From: Candidatus Hydrogenedentota bacterium
Lineage (GTDB): Bacteria > Hydrogenedentota > Hydrogenedentia > Hydrogenedentales > SCBR16-9
Direction: 5' to 3'
Assembly: GCA_007116095.1 (NCBI GenBank)
Contig: SKJD01000009.1
Coordinates: 1 to 6,899 of the forward strand
DNA length: 6,899 nt
Part shown: positions 1 to 5,740 of the stretch, piece by piece
Layout of the letters: each line of letters opens with the position of its first letter
Position numbering within the stretch: the stretch's first letter is position 1
The notes under the pieces: generated by a model
What the model saw: the letters and a program-made list of their open reading frames with translations, nothing else
Database searches by the model: none
What the model was told of the DNA's origin: nothing
Made by a program: the position numbers and the translations under genes

Positions 1-996
1 CTCCACCTTGCCGCGGAAGGTCCAGTAGATGACGGCGGTGTAGCTGATGACGACGGGCATGCCCATAATCGCGATGATCAGCATGATGCCCAGGGTCTTC
101 TGGCTGGAAGCCGCGCTGTAGATGTCGATGGTGTAGGCCGGGTCGAGCGAGGACACGACCATGTTCGGGAAGATGGCCAGCCCGAAGAGGAAGACAAAGG
201 CCGCGATGGAGCCGGCACTCGACAAAAACGCCATGCCCGCCTGTCGGTAGAAGAGGCTGCGCGGAATGTTGGCGATGGCGAGCACATTCAAAAACACGAC
301 CACCCACGCCGCTGGCATATGGGTAAAGTTGTCCAGGGCCTGCGGGATGTTCACCAAGGTGTACATCGTGGTGAAGAGATACATCACGAGAAAAATACCG
401 AAGCAGCTCCAGGCCCAGTGGTAAACCCGCTCTTGCAATTCCCCATCAATCTTCATCAGCAGATAGATGGCTCCGTGCATGGCGAAGGTCGCCACGACGA
501 GCAAGCCCACGAGGATTGCGTAGGGGTTGAGGAACATCCAGAAGTTGCCCTGGTAGTTACCCTGGGCATCGATGGCGATGCCCTGCATGCCATTGCCGAC
601 GGCCACCCCGAAGAGCAGCGGCGCGACGGCGCTTGAGACGAAGAAGAGCACGTCCCAGATGCTGCGCCACAGGGGATGCGACTGTTTGCTGCGGAACTCC
701 ATGGAGACCGCGCGGAAAATCAGGGCGCAGAGCAGCATCATGAAGGGCGTGTAAAAGGTCTGGAAGACCGTCGCATAGGTGTGTGGAAAGGCGGCGAAGA
801 GCGCGCCGCCGAAGGTAACCAGCCAGACTTCGTTCCCGTCCCACAGGGGCCCGATGGAATTCATGAAGACGCGGCGTTCGCGGTCCTTCTTGGCTACGAG
901 GTGCAGGATGCCGACCCCCAGATCGAACCCGTCGAGGATGGCGTAGCCCGCCAACAATACCCCCAGTAATAGAAACCAGATTATCTCCAGGCTCAT
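1..996 (-). CDS. cydB: Cytochrome bd-type quinol oxidase subunit II (partial, C-terminus outside window)
   Basis: CydB is the multi-pass subunit that pairs with CydA in the inner-membrane cytochrome bd oxidase, which reduces O2 to water with electrons from quinol. The visible 332 residues start [12 protein letters not shown] and contain the family signatures LDGFDLGVG (about residues 21-29) and [11 protein letters not shown] (about 49-59), followed by repeated hydrophobic segments. Family members are usually about 340-380 residues, so little is missing. The frame is open to base 1. The ATG at 996-994 overlaps the cydA stop as ATGA, so the two genes are translationally coupled in one operon. 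The product is certain at family level; the sequence does not show whether a small CydX-like subunit follows, because the gene end lies outside. Confidence 0.96.
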   Translation of the reverse strand, partial: MSLEIIWFLLLGVLLAGYAILDGFDLGVGILHLVAKKDRERRVFMNSIGPLWDGNEVWLVTFGGALFAAFPHTYATVFQTFYTPFMMLLCALIFRAVSMEFRSKQSHPLWRSIWDVLFFVSSAVAPLLFGVAVGNGMQGIAIDAQGNYQGNFWMFLNPYAILVGLLVVATFAMHGAIYLLMKIDGELQERVYHWAWSCFGIFLVMYLFTTMYTLVNIPQALDNFTHMPAAWVVVFLNVLAIANIPRSLFYRQAGMAFLSSAGSIAAFVFLFGLAIFPNMVVSSLDPAYTIDIYSAASSQKTLGIMLIIAIMGMPVVISYTAVIYWTFRGKVE

Positions 997-2477
997 CGTT
1001 CATCCCCCTTTTCTACAGAATCTCCAGGCTCTGATTCGTCATCGCCCGCCAACAACGACGGCCCCGCCGGATCGTTGTGCTGGACAGCGGCATCGAGAAA
1101 TCCCGTGCCATGCTTGTCGGTGAAGGATTTGTTCGGGTCCATGCCCAACACTTCGGGGACCGGCCCAAGTTGTATTTTGTCGTTCATCACGTAGAGGTAC
1201 AGCGCCAGCAGCAGGGTATAGATCATGCCGAACATAATCAGGGAGCCCATCACCTGTCCCGCCGAAACTGAGGGCGAGATGGCGTCGTTCGTACGCAGCA
1301 GGCCATAGACAATCCAGGGTTGCCGGCCTACTTCCGCGGCAACCCAACCAAACTGGTTGCCGATGTAGGGCCCGACCACGAAAAAGACAAAAATCCACAT
1401 CAGCCAGCGCTGTTCAAAGAGCGTGCCCTTGTACCAATACCAGGCGGCGATCAGGGTCAACGCAATACAGGCCATGCCGATGCCCACCATGATGTGGTAG
1501 GTCATAAAGGGAATGAAAACCGGCGGGCGATCCTCCGGTGGGAAACTGTCCAGCGCGGGAATCGGGGTGCTGAAGTCGCTGTGCACCAGGAAGCTCAGCA
1601 TGCCCGGGATGGCAATCCCCATCTTGACCCGCTCCTCCGATTCGCTGGGGAAGCCCATGAGGTACAACGGCGCCGGGCCGTCGATCGTGGTGAAGTGGCC
1701 TTCCAGCGCGGCCAGTTTGGCGGGCTGGGTCTCGGCGACGGTCTGCGCCTGTTTGTGCCCGGAAAACAGAATGAGCACGGAAGACACCAGCGCAAAGACC
1801 AGGGCGATATTAAAGGAACGCCGGGCGAAGTCCTGGTGTTTTTGCTTGAGGATGTACCACGCGCTGATGCTCATGACCACAAAGGCCGCCAGGATGAAGC
1901 AGCCCAGCAACACATGGTTCAGCCGGTGCATGCTGGAAGGATTGAAGACCATCGCCCAGAAATCGGTGATCTCCGCACGGGCTCTGTCACCTTCGCCCAC
2001 GATATGGAAGCCCGCGGGCGTCTGCTGCCACGAATTCGCCACCACAATCCAGACCGCGGAGAAGGTCGCGCCCGCCGCCACGAGGAAGGTCGCCAGGAGG
2101 TGAAAGCGCGGCGACACCCGGTCCCAGCCGAAGACGAGGACGGCGAGGAAACCGGATTCCAGGAAGAAGGCGAAGATGCCCTCCGCCGCCAGGGCCGAGC
2201 CGAAGACATCCCCGACATAACGCGAGTAGGTCGCCCAGTTTGTGCCGAACTGAAATTCCATTACGATACCGCTGGCCACGCCCAATGCGAAAGTAATGGC
2301 GAAGATGCGGGTCCAGTAACGTGCCATCACCTCATAGATCGGGTTTTTCGTCAGATGGTACTTCAGCTCCATGGTAAACATGATCCAGCCCAGGCCGATG
2401 GTCAGGGGCGGGAAAAGATAGTGAAACATGATGGTGAAGGCAAATTGCAATCTTGCCAACATCTCAACTTCCAGCAT
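993..2477 (-). CDS. cydA: Cytochrome bd-type quinol oxidase subunit I (short Q-loop form)
   Basis: CydA carries the three hemes and the quinol site of the bd oxidase. It has 494 residues from the ATG at 2477; an in-frame GTG at 2492 is rejected because the ribosome site GGAGGG lies between the two. By eye alignment to E. coli CydA, the heme d ligand H19 falls at the same position, with E99 and E107 also exactly placed. H188 and M330 match the heme b558 ligands (H186, M393), and E382 in the [12 protein letters not shown] motif matches the heme b595 ligand E445. K254 and E259 match the quinol residues K252 and E257. The Q-loop lacks the long insert of the E. coli type. Residues from about 432 on form a hydrophilic, acidic tail. 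One oddity: H328 stands where E. coli has R391. Confidence 0.97.
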   Translation of the reverse strand: MLEVEMLARLQFAFTIMFHYLFPPLTIGLGWIMFTMELKYHLTKNPIYEVMARYWTRIFAITFALGVASGIVMEFQFGTNWATYSRYVGDVFGSALAAEGIFAFFLESGFLAVLVFGWDRVSPRFHLLATFLVAAGATFSAVWIVVANSWQQTPAGFHIVGEGDRARAEITDFWAMVFNPSSMHRLNHVLLGCFILAAFVVMSISAWYILKQKHQDFARRSFNIALVFALVSSVLILFSGHKQAQTVAETQPAKLAALEGHFTTIDGPAPLYLMGFPSESEERVKMGIAIPGMLSFLVHSDFSTPIPALDSFPPEDRPPVFIPFMTYHIMVGIGMACIALTLIAAWYWYKGTLFEQRWLMWIFVFFVVGPYIGNQFGWVAAEVGRQPWIVYGLLRTNDAISPSVSAGQVMGSLIMFGMIYTLLLALYLYVMNDKIQLGPVPEVLGMDPNKSFTDKHGTGFLDAAVQHNDPAGPSLLAGDDESEPGDSVEKGDER

Positions 2478-2478
2478 G

Positions 2479-2490
2479 GTGGTTCCCTCC
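2479..2490 (-). promoter_or_regulatory. Ribosome binding site that fixes the cydA start
   Basis: On the minus strand GTGGAGGG is followed by AACCACC and then ATG at 2477. The GGAGGG core sits seven bases before this ATG, an ideal distance. It also lies inside the longer frame that begins at the GTG at 2492, so the longer start is unlikely. Confidence 0.75.
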
Positions 2491-2515
2491 ACGTAGTAAC
2501 TTCTGCCAAGAGAAG

Positions 2516-2545
2516 TATATACGGCAAGGCGCGACCAGGAATCAA
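2516..2545 (-). promoter_or_regulatory. Candidate sigma70-type promoter of cydAB
   Basis: Read on the minus strand, TTGATT (2545-2540) and TATATA (2521-2516) are separated by 18 bases. An overlapping TATACT lies two bases further on. The predicted start near 2509 leaves a leader of about 30 bases before the cydA ATG. A strongly A/T-rich block (about 2546-2590) lies directly upstream, as expected of an UP element. The -35 and -10 are imperfect, so this is a candidate only. Confidence 0.5.
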
Positions 2546-2571
2546 GTTTTTATGTATTTTTTCATTATTAA

Positions 2572-2583
2572 TTATCACGATAA
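2572..2583. promoter_or_regulatory. Inverted repeat TTATC-AC-GATAA, possible operator of cydAB
   Basis: This is a perfect 5-base dyad with a 2-base centre in the divergent gap, centred roughly 68 bases upstream of the predicted cydA transcription start. On the minus strand it runs into TGATAATTAA, one mismatch from the E. coli ArcA consensus WGTTAATTAW. bd oxidases are often controlled by oxygen or redox regulators (FNR, ArcA, Rex). The match is weak, the region is AT-rich, and the regulator is unknown. Confidence 0.25.
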
Positions 2584-2723
2584 ATTTACTCAGGTATACC
2601 TTCCGAGCATATCGCTGCCCCCGGTTCGCGTCAGGTCCGGGCGATGGGCTATGCTGTGTAAGCCCGAAGGACATCATCCAATATTCACCTGGTGCAGTCC
2701 ATACCAATAGAGTACGTATTTGC

Positions 2724-3479
2724 ATGCAAGCCAAACGCCCCGAAAAGTTCCGGAATACCTCTGCCAAATGGCTGCTACTTCCCCTGCTGGCAGTTCTCCT
2801 ATTGGCCGGTTATCTCATTCCAATTGAAGCGCAATTGCGGGCGTTTTTGGAGTATATCCAGGGCTTTGGGGCATGGGGCGTGTTTACGGTGGGCCTGCTC
2901 TACATCCCAGCCTGTGTACTCCTGGTGCCGGGTTCGCTGCTGACAGTAAGCGCCGGTTTTCTAGCCGCAGCCCATTGGCAATCACAACCGGTTATGGCGA
3001 TCATGATGGGCCTTATTGCGGTCTCGTTGGGCAGCACCTCCGGCGCAACTCTGGCCTTTCTTTTGGGGCGCAGCGTGGCGCGGGACATGGTGGCCCGCAA
3101 GATGGCCAATACCCCCCGGTTTCAGGCGCTGGATCAGGCGATTGCCGGGGATGGATTCAAGATGACGGTCCTGATACGTATCTCTCCGCTGCTACCGTTC
3201 AATCTACTCAATTACGCCTTGGGACTGACGTCCCTGCGACTGCGGGATTATGTGTTGGGCTCCTGGCTGGGGATGCTCGCCCCCACAATCCTCTACGTCT
3301 ATATAGGCGCCACCGCCCAGGAACTGGCGCAATTGCTGGCGCGGGAAACAACAAAGACCCCGCTGGAATATGGCATGATGGCGCTCGGATTGCTGGCTAC
3401 ACTGCTGGTCGTGTACGTGTTGACGCGTCAGGCCCAACGTCAATACCGCCAGATTATGGAGACGCCCCAAACGCCTTGA
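2724..3479 (+). CDS. VTT/DedA-superfamily membrane protein (TVP38/TMEM64 family)
   Basis: This is a 251-residue polytopic inner-membrane protein of the SNARE-associated/VTT superfamily. In this superfamily DedA-type members are implicated in lipid-carrier or phospholipid translocation; the exact substrate of TVP38-type members is not established. A basic N-terminus (MQAKRPEKFR) precedes a membrane helix at about 16-33. The domain spans about 50-200 and has the typical P69-G70, the glycine-rich LGSTSGATLAFLLGR block (102-116) and RISPLLPFNLLNYALGLTS (152-170). A last helix lies at about 216-234, before a basic tail. The ATG at 2724 is chosen because the hydrophobic core begins soon after; the frame stays open far upstream only as antisense to cydA. 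The ribosome site is poor. The gene diverges from cydAB and is separated from pal by 328 bases. Confidence 0.88.
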   Translation: MQAKRPEKFRNTSAKWLLLPLLAVLLLAGYLIPIEAQLRAFLEYIQGFGAWGVFTVGLLYIPACVLLVPGSLLTVSAGFLAAAHWQSQPVMAIMMGLIAVSLGSTSGATLAFLLGRSVARDMVARKMANTPRFQALDQAIAGDGFKMTVLIRISPLLPFNLLNYALGLTSLRLRDYVLGSWLGMLAPTILYVYIGATAQELAQLLARETTKTPLEYGMMALGLLATLLVVYVLTRQAQRQYRQIMETPQTP

Positions 3480-3501
3480 CGAAGATGGATATACGGACAA
3501 T

Positions 3502-3517
3502 AACCGGTATGCCGGTT
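3502..3517. repeat. Hairpin-forming inverted repeat AACCGG-TATG-CCGGTT after the VTT gene
   Basis: This is a perfect 6-base stem with a 4-base loop, 22 bases past the VTT stop codon. A related, weaker element, CGGC-TAT-GCCG, lies at 3532-3542; both share the core GG(C)TATGCCGG. No T-run follows either, so neither is a convincing intrinsic terminator. They may mark an mRNA 3' end or be regulatory. Confidence 0.35.
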
Positions 3518-3694
3518 CCAGACTTTCACGGCGGCTATGCCGGCGAAAAAATAATTTGTTCAACAGTCTGAAAAGGGGAACTTTGCAATATTATTGGGGA
3601 TTAAGGGGTTATAGCGTATTAGGTCTCATTTTACCACGGGGCTAGTACGAGAAAAGACATGTTGTAACCGCCTGTAAACGGGTAAGTTAGAAGT

Positions 3695-3726
3695 GATGAA
3701 AAGAAACAATTTGCTTGCTTTTCATC
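3695..3726. promoter_or_regulatory. Perfect 9-base inverted repeat overlapping the pal -35 region
   Basis: GATGAAAAG (3695-3703) and CTTTTCATC (3718-3726) are exact reverse complements separated by 14 bases. The right arm overlaps the candidate -35 (3715-3720). A dyad this long this close together is unlikely by chance in a gap of this size. It could be a regulator site. As RNA it would lie upstream of the predicted start, so DNA binding is the likelier role. Confidence 0.45.
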
Positions 3727-3743
3727 TGCATATTTGGTAGTAT
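3715..3743 (+). promoter_or_regulatory. Candidate extended -10 promoter of pal
   Basis: TGGTAGTAT at 3735-3743 is an extended -10 (TGn plus TAGTAT). TTGCTT at 3715-3720 lies 17 bases upstream as a weak -35. The predicted start near 3750 gives a leader of about 58 bases to the pal ATG. The same TGGTAG-N-AT element occurs before cpoB, which supports the call. Confidence 0.5.
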
Positions 3744-3747
3744 TAAT

Positions 3748-3762
3748 CGGCAACGGTTGCCG
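3748..3762. promoter_or_regulatory. 15-base palindrome at the predicted pal start point
   Basis: CGGCAAC-G-GTTGCCG is a perfect dyad with 7-base arms around a single centre base. It begins five bases after the pal -10 and covers the predicted transcription start. It could be a repressor operator. It could also be a stem-loop at the extreme 5' end of the pal mRNA (CGGCAA/TTGCCG with a CGG loop). It is followed by an A-run, not a T-run, so it is not a terminator for pal-direction transcription. Confidence 0.45.
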
Positions 3763-3807
3763 AAAAAATAACAGTGGCTTAGTATCAGTTGATGCGTGGA
3801 GAAAAAA

Positions 3808-4365
3808 ATGATTAAAAAGCGGATTTGGAGTGTAATGACCTTGTCGCTGGGTGTGGTGCTTGTTGCGACGGCGATGTCTGGCTGTAAGAGGGGTGGTCAG
3901 GAGCTTGATCCTGGCTTCACCACGGATACTACGGAGCAAACCGGGGGCACCACCTACACCGATACGGGTAGCGGAGATGGCCTGCCGGACGTGGATTTGG
4001 CCCAGCTTCTCTTTGAATCCGGCAGTCAATATGGCCTGCAAACCGTCTATTTCGGTTTCGACAGCTCTGGGCTGACCCCGGAAGCCATGCAAACCCTGCG
4101 TGATAACGTGGAAAAGATTCGCCAGGTGCCTGATGTCATGATTCAGTTGGCGGGGCACTGCGACGAACGTGGTACGCAAGAATACAACCTGGCGCTGGGT
4201 GAGCGTCGTGCATTGGCCGTGCGTGAATACCTGATTCAACTCGGTGTTCCTGCGAGCCGGATGGTGACCATCAGCTACGGCAAGGAATTCCCCGCTGTGG
4301 ATGGCTCCACCGAAAGCGCCTATGCGATGAACCGACGGGTTGAATTCAACCGGGCGCAATATTAA
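3808..4365 (+). CDS. pal: Peptidoglycan-associated lipoprotein Pal
   Basis: Pal is the outer-membrane lipoprotein of the Tol-Pal system; its OmpA-like domain grips peptidoglycan and it accumulates at the septum to help outer-membrane constriction. The protein has 185 residues. A lipoprotein signal with basic start MIKKR and hydrophobic core ends in a lipobox, A-M-S-G with C26 as the lipidated residue; the next residue is Lys, so outer-membrane sorting is expected. A Thr/Gly-rich linker (about 27-60) leads to the OmpA_C domain (about 78-183). This contains GHCDERGTQEYNLALGERRA, where D119 and R134 are the spacing-correct diaminopimelate-binding pair, and NRRVEF near the end. The ATG at 3808 is preferred over the GTG at 3796 because GGAG (3798-3801) sits six bases before it. 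tolB, the usual upstream neighbour, is absent. Confidence 0.95.
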   Translation: MIKKRIWSVMTLSLGVVLVATAMSGCKRGGQELDPGFTTDTTEQTGGTTYTDTGSGDGLPDVDLAQLLFESGSQYGLQTVYFGFDSSGLTPEAMQTLRDNVEKIRQVPDVMIQLAGHCDERGTQEYNLALGERRALAVREYLIQLGVPASRMVTISYGKEFPAVDGSTESAYAMNRRVEFNRAQY

Positions 4366-4438
4366 TTTCTGATTGATATTTACACGGTATTTCAAGCTAA
4401 AGATGAAGCTGATTTCGAAGGATGGACAGAATAAATAA

Positions 4439-4464
4439 CCCACGAAGCACGATGCTTTCCTGGG
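4439..4464. repeat. Hairpin downstream of pal
   Basis: CCCA (4439-4442) pairs with TGGG (4461-4464), and inside it GAAGCA (4444-4449) pairs with TGCTTT (4453-4458) around a CGA loop, with a small internal loop between the stems. It lies 73 bases past the pal stop and before the cpoB promoter. There is no T-run, so an intrinsic terminator is not shown; it could protect or end the pal message. Confidence 0.35.
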
Positions 4465-4487
4465 GATGAATTGCTGGAGCTGCTTTG

Positions 4488-4496
4488 TGGTAGAAT
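4488..4496 (+). promoter_or_regulatory. Candidate extended -10 promoter of cpoB
   Basis: TGGTAGAAT at 4488-4496 matches an extended -10 and differs at one base from the element before pal. No good -35 sits 16-18 bases upstream (TTGCTG at 4471-4476 is only 14 bases away), which is tolerated for extended -10 promoters. A start near 4503 would give a leader of about 130 bases, enough to contain the folded element at 4529-4597. Confidence 0.45.
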
Positions 4497-4528
4497 GACG
4501 ACAACGAATGCAAGTTCGTAGTGGAATC

Positions 4529-4597
4529 TGCCTGAAGCTGCCTCCAGCAATTTGTTGTTGAGGCCTTTCGGGCGGGAACCCGATAAGTAATCAGGCA
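4529..4597 (+). ncRNA. Candidate structured leader RNA (three-way junction) before cpoB
   Basis: Three helices can form together in 69 bases. P1 is TGCCTGA (4529-4535) with TCAGGCA (4591-4597), perfect over 7 pairs. P2 is CCTCCAGCAA (4541-4550) with TTGTTGAGG (4555-4563) around a TTTG loop, with one bulged C and one G-U pair. P3 is CTTTCGGG (4565-4572) with CCCGATAAG (4579-4587) around a CGGGAA loop, with one bulged T. The joining strands are short (5, 1 and 3 bases). I do not recognise it as a known riboswitch, tRNA or ribozyme class. It ends 30 bases before the cpoB ribosome site. Found by hand, with no covariation evidence. Confidence 0.4.
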
Positions 4598-4634
4598 ATC
4601 TATAAACCATCGCTATCAAGCAAACCGAGGTGTC

Positions 4635-5510
4635 ATGTTGAAGTTACGCGATATCGGCATATGTGTGACCTTGTCAACCGGGGTCCTGCTGGGCTGTGAA
4701 ACGACCAGCCCGCAAATGGAAACCACCGTCTATGATATGCACCGGCGTATCGTGCGTCAGGAGCAGAATCTGAATGAAACGGTTTCCCAACTGAATGAAA
4801 CCACGCTGACTTTGTCACAACAGGTCAGTGATTCGGAGCAACAAACCCGCCGCATTGTGACGAAGCAGGAAGAACTCCAGTATAAACTGGAAAACCTGGA
4901 AAGCTCGCTGGAAAGCTTTCGCAACACGATGTACCGTCACTTCAACCTCAGTGGCGCGGGTACAGGAGGTGCACGCACCCTGCCGCCGCCCGCATCCGGT
5001 GGTGACGTGACCATTGAGCCGCCTGCGGGCCAGAGCGCCGCGCCAGCGGTTCAGGACGCCCAACCCAGCATGGTGGAGCCGACCGAGCAGCCGGTTATGG
5101 AAGATGTGGCCGACGCCGGCTCGGGTACGCCTCGGGAAGACTATGCCCGCGCCCAGGCCACCTATGCCAACGGCGACTACCAATCGGCGTTGCGCCAGTT
5201 TAATCAATTCCTGCAAAACTATCCGAATGCGGATAGTGAAATGCGCGCCAATGCCCAGTTCTGGAAAGCCAAGAGCCTGCTGAATGAGAACAATTACCGG
5301 GAGGCCATTCAGGAGTTCGACACCCTGAGCAATCAGCACGCGAACAGCACCAAGGTGCCATTTGCCCTGCATAACCAGGCTGTGGCCTATTCACGCATTG
5401 GACAAAACGATGAAGCTATTCGTTTGATGCAAACCGTGATCGACGATTACCCAATTTCTCCGGCGGCCGATCAGGCGCGTTCGGATATTCTCAGGTTACA
5501 AGGCAATTAA
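4635..5510 (+). CDS. cpoB: CpoB/YbgF-like Tol-Pal accessory protein, lipoprotein form
   Basis: CpoB (YbgF) coordinates peptidoglycan synthesis by PBP1B with Tol-Pal-driven outer-membrane constriction in E. coli. This 291-residue homologue has a signal peptide ending in a lipobox, L-L-G with C21 as the lipidated residue, then a heptad-rich, Gln/Glu/Asn-rich coiled coil (about 30-100). A Pro/Ala/Gly-rich linker follows (about 105-165), then three TPR-like repeats (about 168-200, 205-240, 242-276) with signatures such as YANGDYQSALRQF and NNYREAIQEF. That order matches CpoB: N-terminal coil, linker, C-terminal TPR. GAGG (4627-4630) lies four bases before the ATG. E. coli CpoB is a soluble periplasmic protein of about 263 residues, so the lipidated Cys is a difference. 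It follows pal, as is usual, but after a 269-base gap with its own candidate promoter. Confidence 0.88.
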   Translation: MLKLRDIGICVTLSTGVLLGCETTSPQMETTVYDMHRRIVRQEQNLNETVSQLNETTLTLSQQVSDSEQQTRRIVTKQEELQYKLENLESSLESFRNTMYRHFNLSGAGTGGARTLPPPASGGDVTIEPPAGQSAAPAVQDAQPSMVEPTEQPVMEDVADAGSGTPREDYARAQATYANGDYQSALRQFNQFLQNYPNADSEMRANAQFWKAKSLLNENNYREAIQEFDTLSNQHANSTKVPFALHNQAVAYSRIGQNDEAIRLMQTVIDDYPISPAADQARSDILRLQGN

Positions 5511-5532
5511 AACTTGGCCTTGTAAGATCGGT

Positions 5533-5538
5533 TATACT
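5533..5538 (+). promoter_or_regulatory. Possible -10 element (TATACT) after cpoB
   Basis: TATACT lies 23 bases past the cpoB stop. No strong -35 is placed at 16-18 bases; TTGGCC (5514-5519) is 13 bases away. If active, transcription would begin near 5545 and run through the hairpin at 5560-5586 into the terminator at 5601-5643, giving a short transcript or an attenuated leader for the kinase gene. Confidence 0.3.
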
Positions 5539-5559
5539 GGCCACTCCATGACACCTTGG

Positions 5560-5586
5560 GTTGCAATGTAATGTACAGGTTGTAAC
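5560..5586 (+). repeat. Hairpin upstream of the terminator in the cpoB-kinase gap
   Basis: GTTGCAAT (5560-5567) pairs with GTTGTAAC (5579-5586) over eight pairs, two of them G-U. An inner GTA/TAC stem closes an ATG loop and leaves a 2-base bulge. It stands 14 bases before the terminator stem, so the two hairpins would be transcribed in series. Confidence 0.35.
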
Positions 5587-5600
5587 TGCGAAAACATGTT

Positions 5601-5643
5601 TGGCGGCGTGGGCTATATCTTGGTAGCGCATGCCGCCATTTTT
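5601..5643 (+). terminator. Rho-independent terminator after cpoB
   Basis: TGGCGGCGTG (5601-5610) pairs with CATGCCGCCA (5629-5638) over ten pairs, one a G-U. After a single G-G mismatch, GCTA (5612-5615) pairs with TAGC (5624-5627), leaving an 8-base loop. TTTTT (5639-5643) follows at once. This is a classic GC stem plus T-run. It should end the cpoB transcript 91 bases past the stop codon. Because it also lies 98 bases before the kinase ATG, it would attenuate any read-through from cpoB or from a promoter near 5533. Confidence 0.8.
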
Positions 5644-5698
5644 GTGCGTCGCCGTATGTGTTCACGATTCTTTGCTACAACCCAATCCGATCTCGCGC

Positions 5699-5725
5699 CA
5701 GCCGCTTATGGGCGGTGTATTTTTT
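5699..5725 (+). terminator. Weak hairpin plus T-run just before the kinase ribosome site
   Basis: CCGC (5702-5705) pairs with GCGG (5712-5715), extended by CA/TG across a bulged G, and TATTTTTT follows (5718-5725). The stem is short, so termination would be inefficient. Its position, three bases before the AAGGAA ribosome site, would suit an attenuation or translation-control element, but coincidence is possible. Confidence 0.3.
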
Positions 5726-5740
5726 GAAAAGGAAATTGAT

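Larger units (their letters stand above)
3480..3807. other. 328-base gene-free gap between the VTT gene and pal
   Basis: This is AT-richer than its flanks. From left to right it holds the two GGTATGCCGG-type hairpins (3502-3542), a stretch with spaced GGGG runs at 3575, 3596, 3605 and 3638, a 9-base dyad (3695-3726), the candidate pal promoter and a 15-base palindrome at its start point (3748-3762). GCCG-(GCG)-AAAAAATAA occurs twice, at 3539-3553 and 3759-3770. I see no RNA gene here and no convincing small coding frame; a 28-codon frame at 3485-3571 lacks a ribosome site. Confidence 0.6.

Noticed and set aside
2617..2665. GTCAGGTCCGG resembling the 5' side of the SRP (4.5S) RNA apical domain
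   Set aside because: The required GGAAGGAAGCAGCC partner strand is missing (the sequence continues GCGATGGGCT), and there is no enclosing helix. Only short 5-base stems form here.
1320..2723. Open plus-strand frame in phase with the VTT gene, extending it to 719 codons
   Set aside because: This stretch is antisense to cydA, whose identity is beyond doubt, and crosses the divergent promoter gap. Its translation is charged and low in family-like features. Only the part from 2724 on is the VTT protein.
3485..3571. 28-codon plus-strand frame after the VTT gene
   Set aside because: It has no ribosome binding site, and its apparent repeat (TGMPV, GGYAG) only reflects the two DNA hairpins.
3575..3641. 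Four GGGG runs suggesting a G-quadruplex
   Set aside because: The spacings are about 17, 5 and 29 bases, too long for a standard quadruplex.
3631..4443. 270-codon minus-strand frame over pal
   Set aside because: It is antisense to pal, which has a clear lipobox and OmpA domain; no signal for an independent gene.
4404..4540. TGAAGCTG occurring twice (4404-4411, 4533-4540)
   Set aside because: An 8-base direct repeat in a gap of this size is weak evidence and has no further similarity around it.
4392..4619. 75-codon minus-strand frame across the pal-cpoB gap
   Set aside because: It begins at TTG without a ribosome site, overlaps the promoter and foldable leader, and its translation shows no recognisable domain.
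5601..5640. CTTGGTAGCGCATGC resembling a tRNA D-arm
   Set aside because: No acceptor stem, anticodon arm or T-arm follows; the segment is fully explained as the terminator stem-loop with a T-run.
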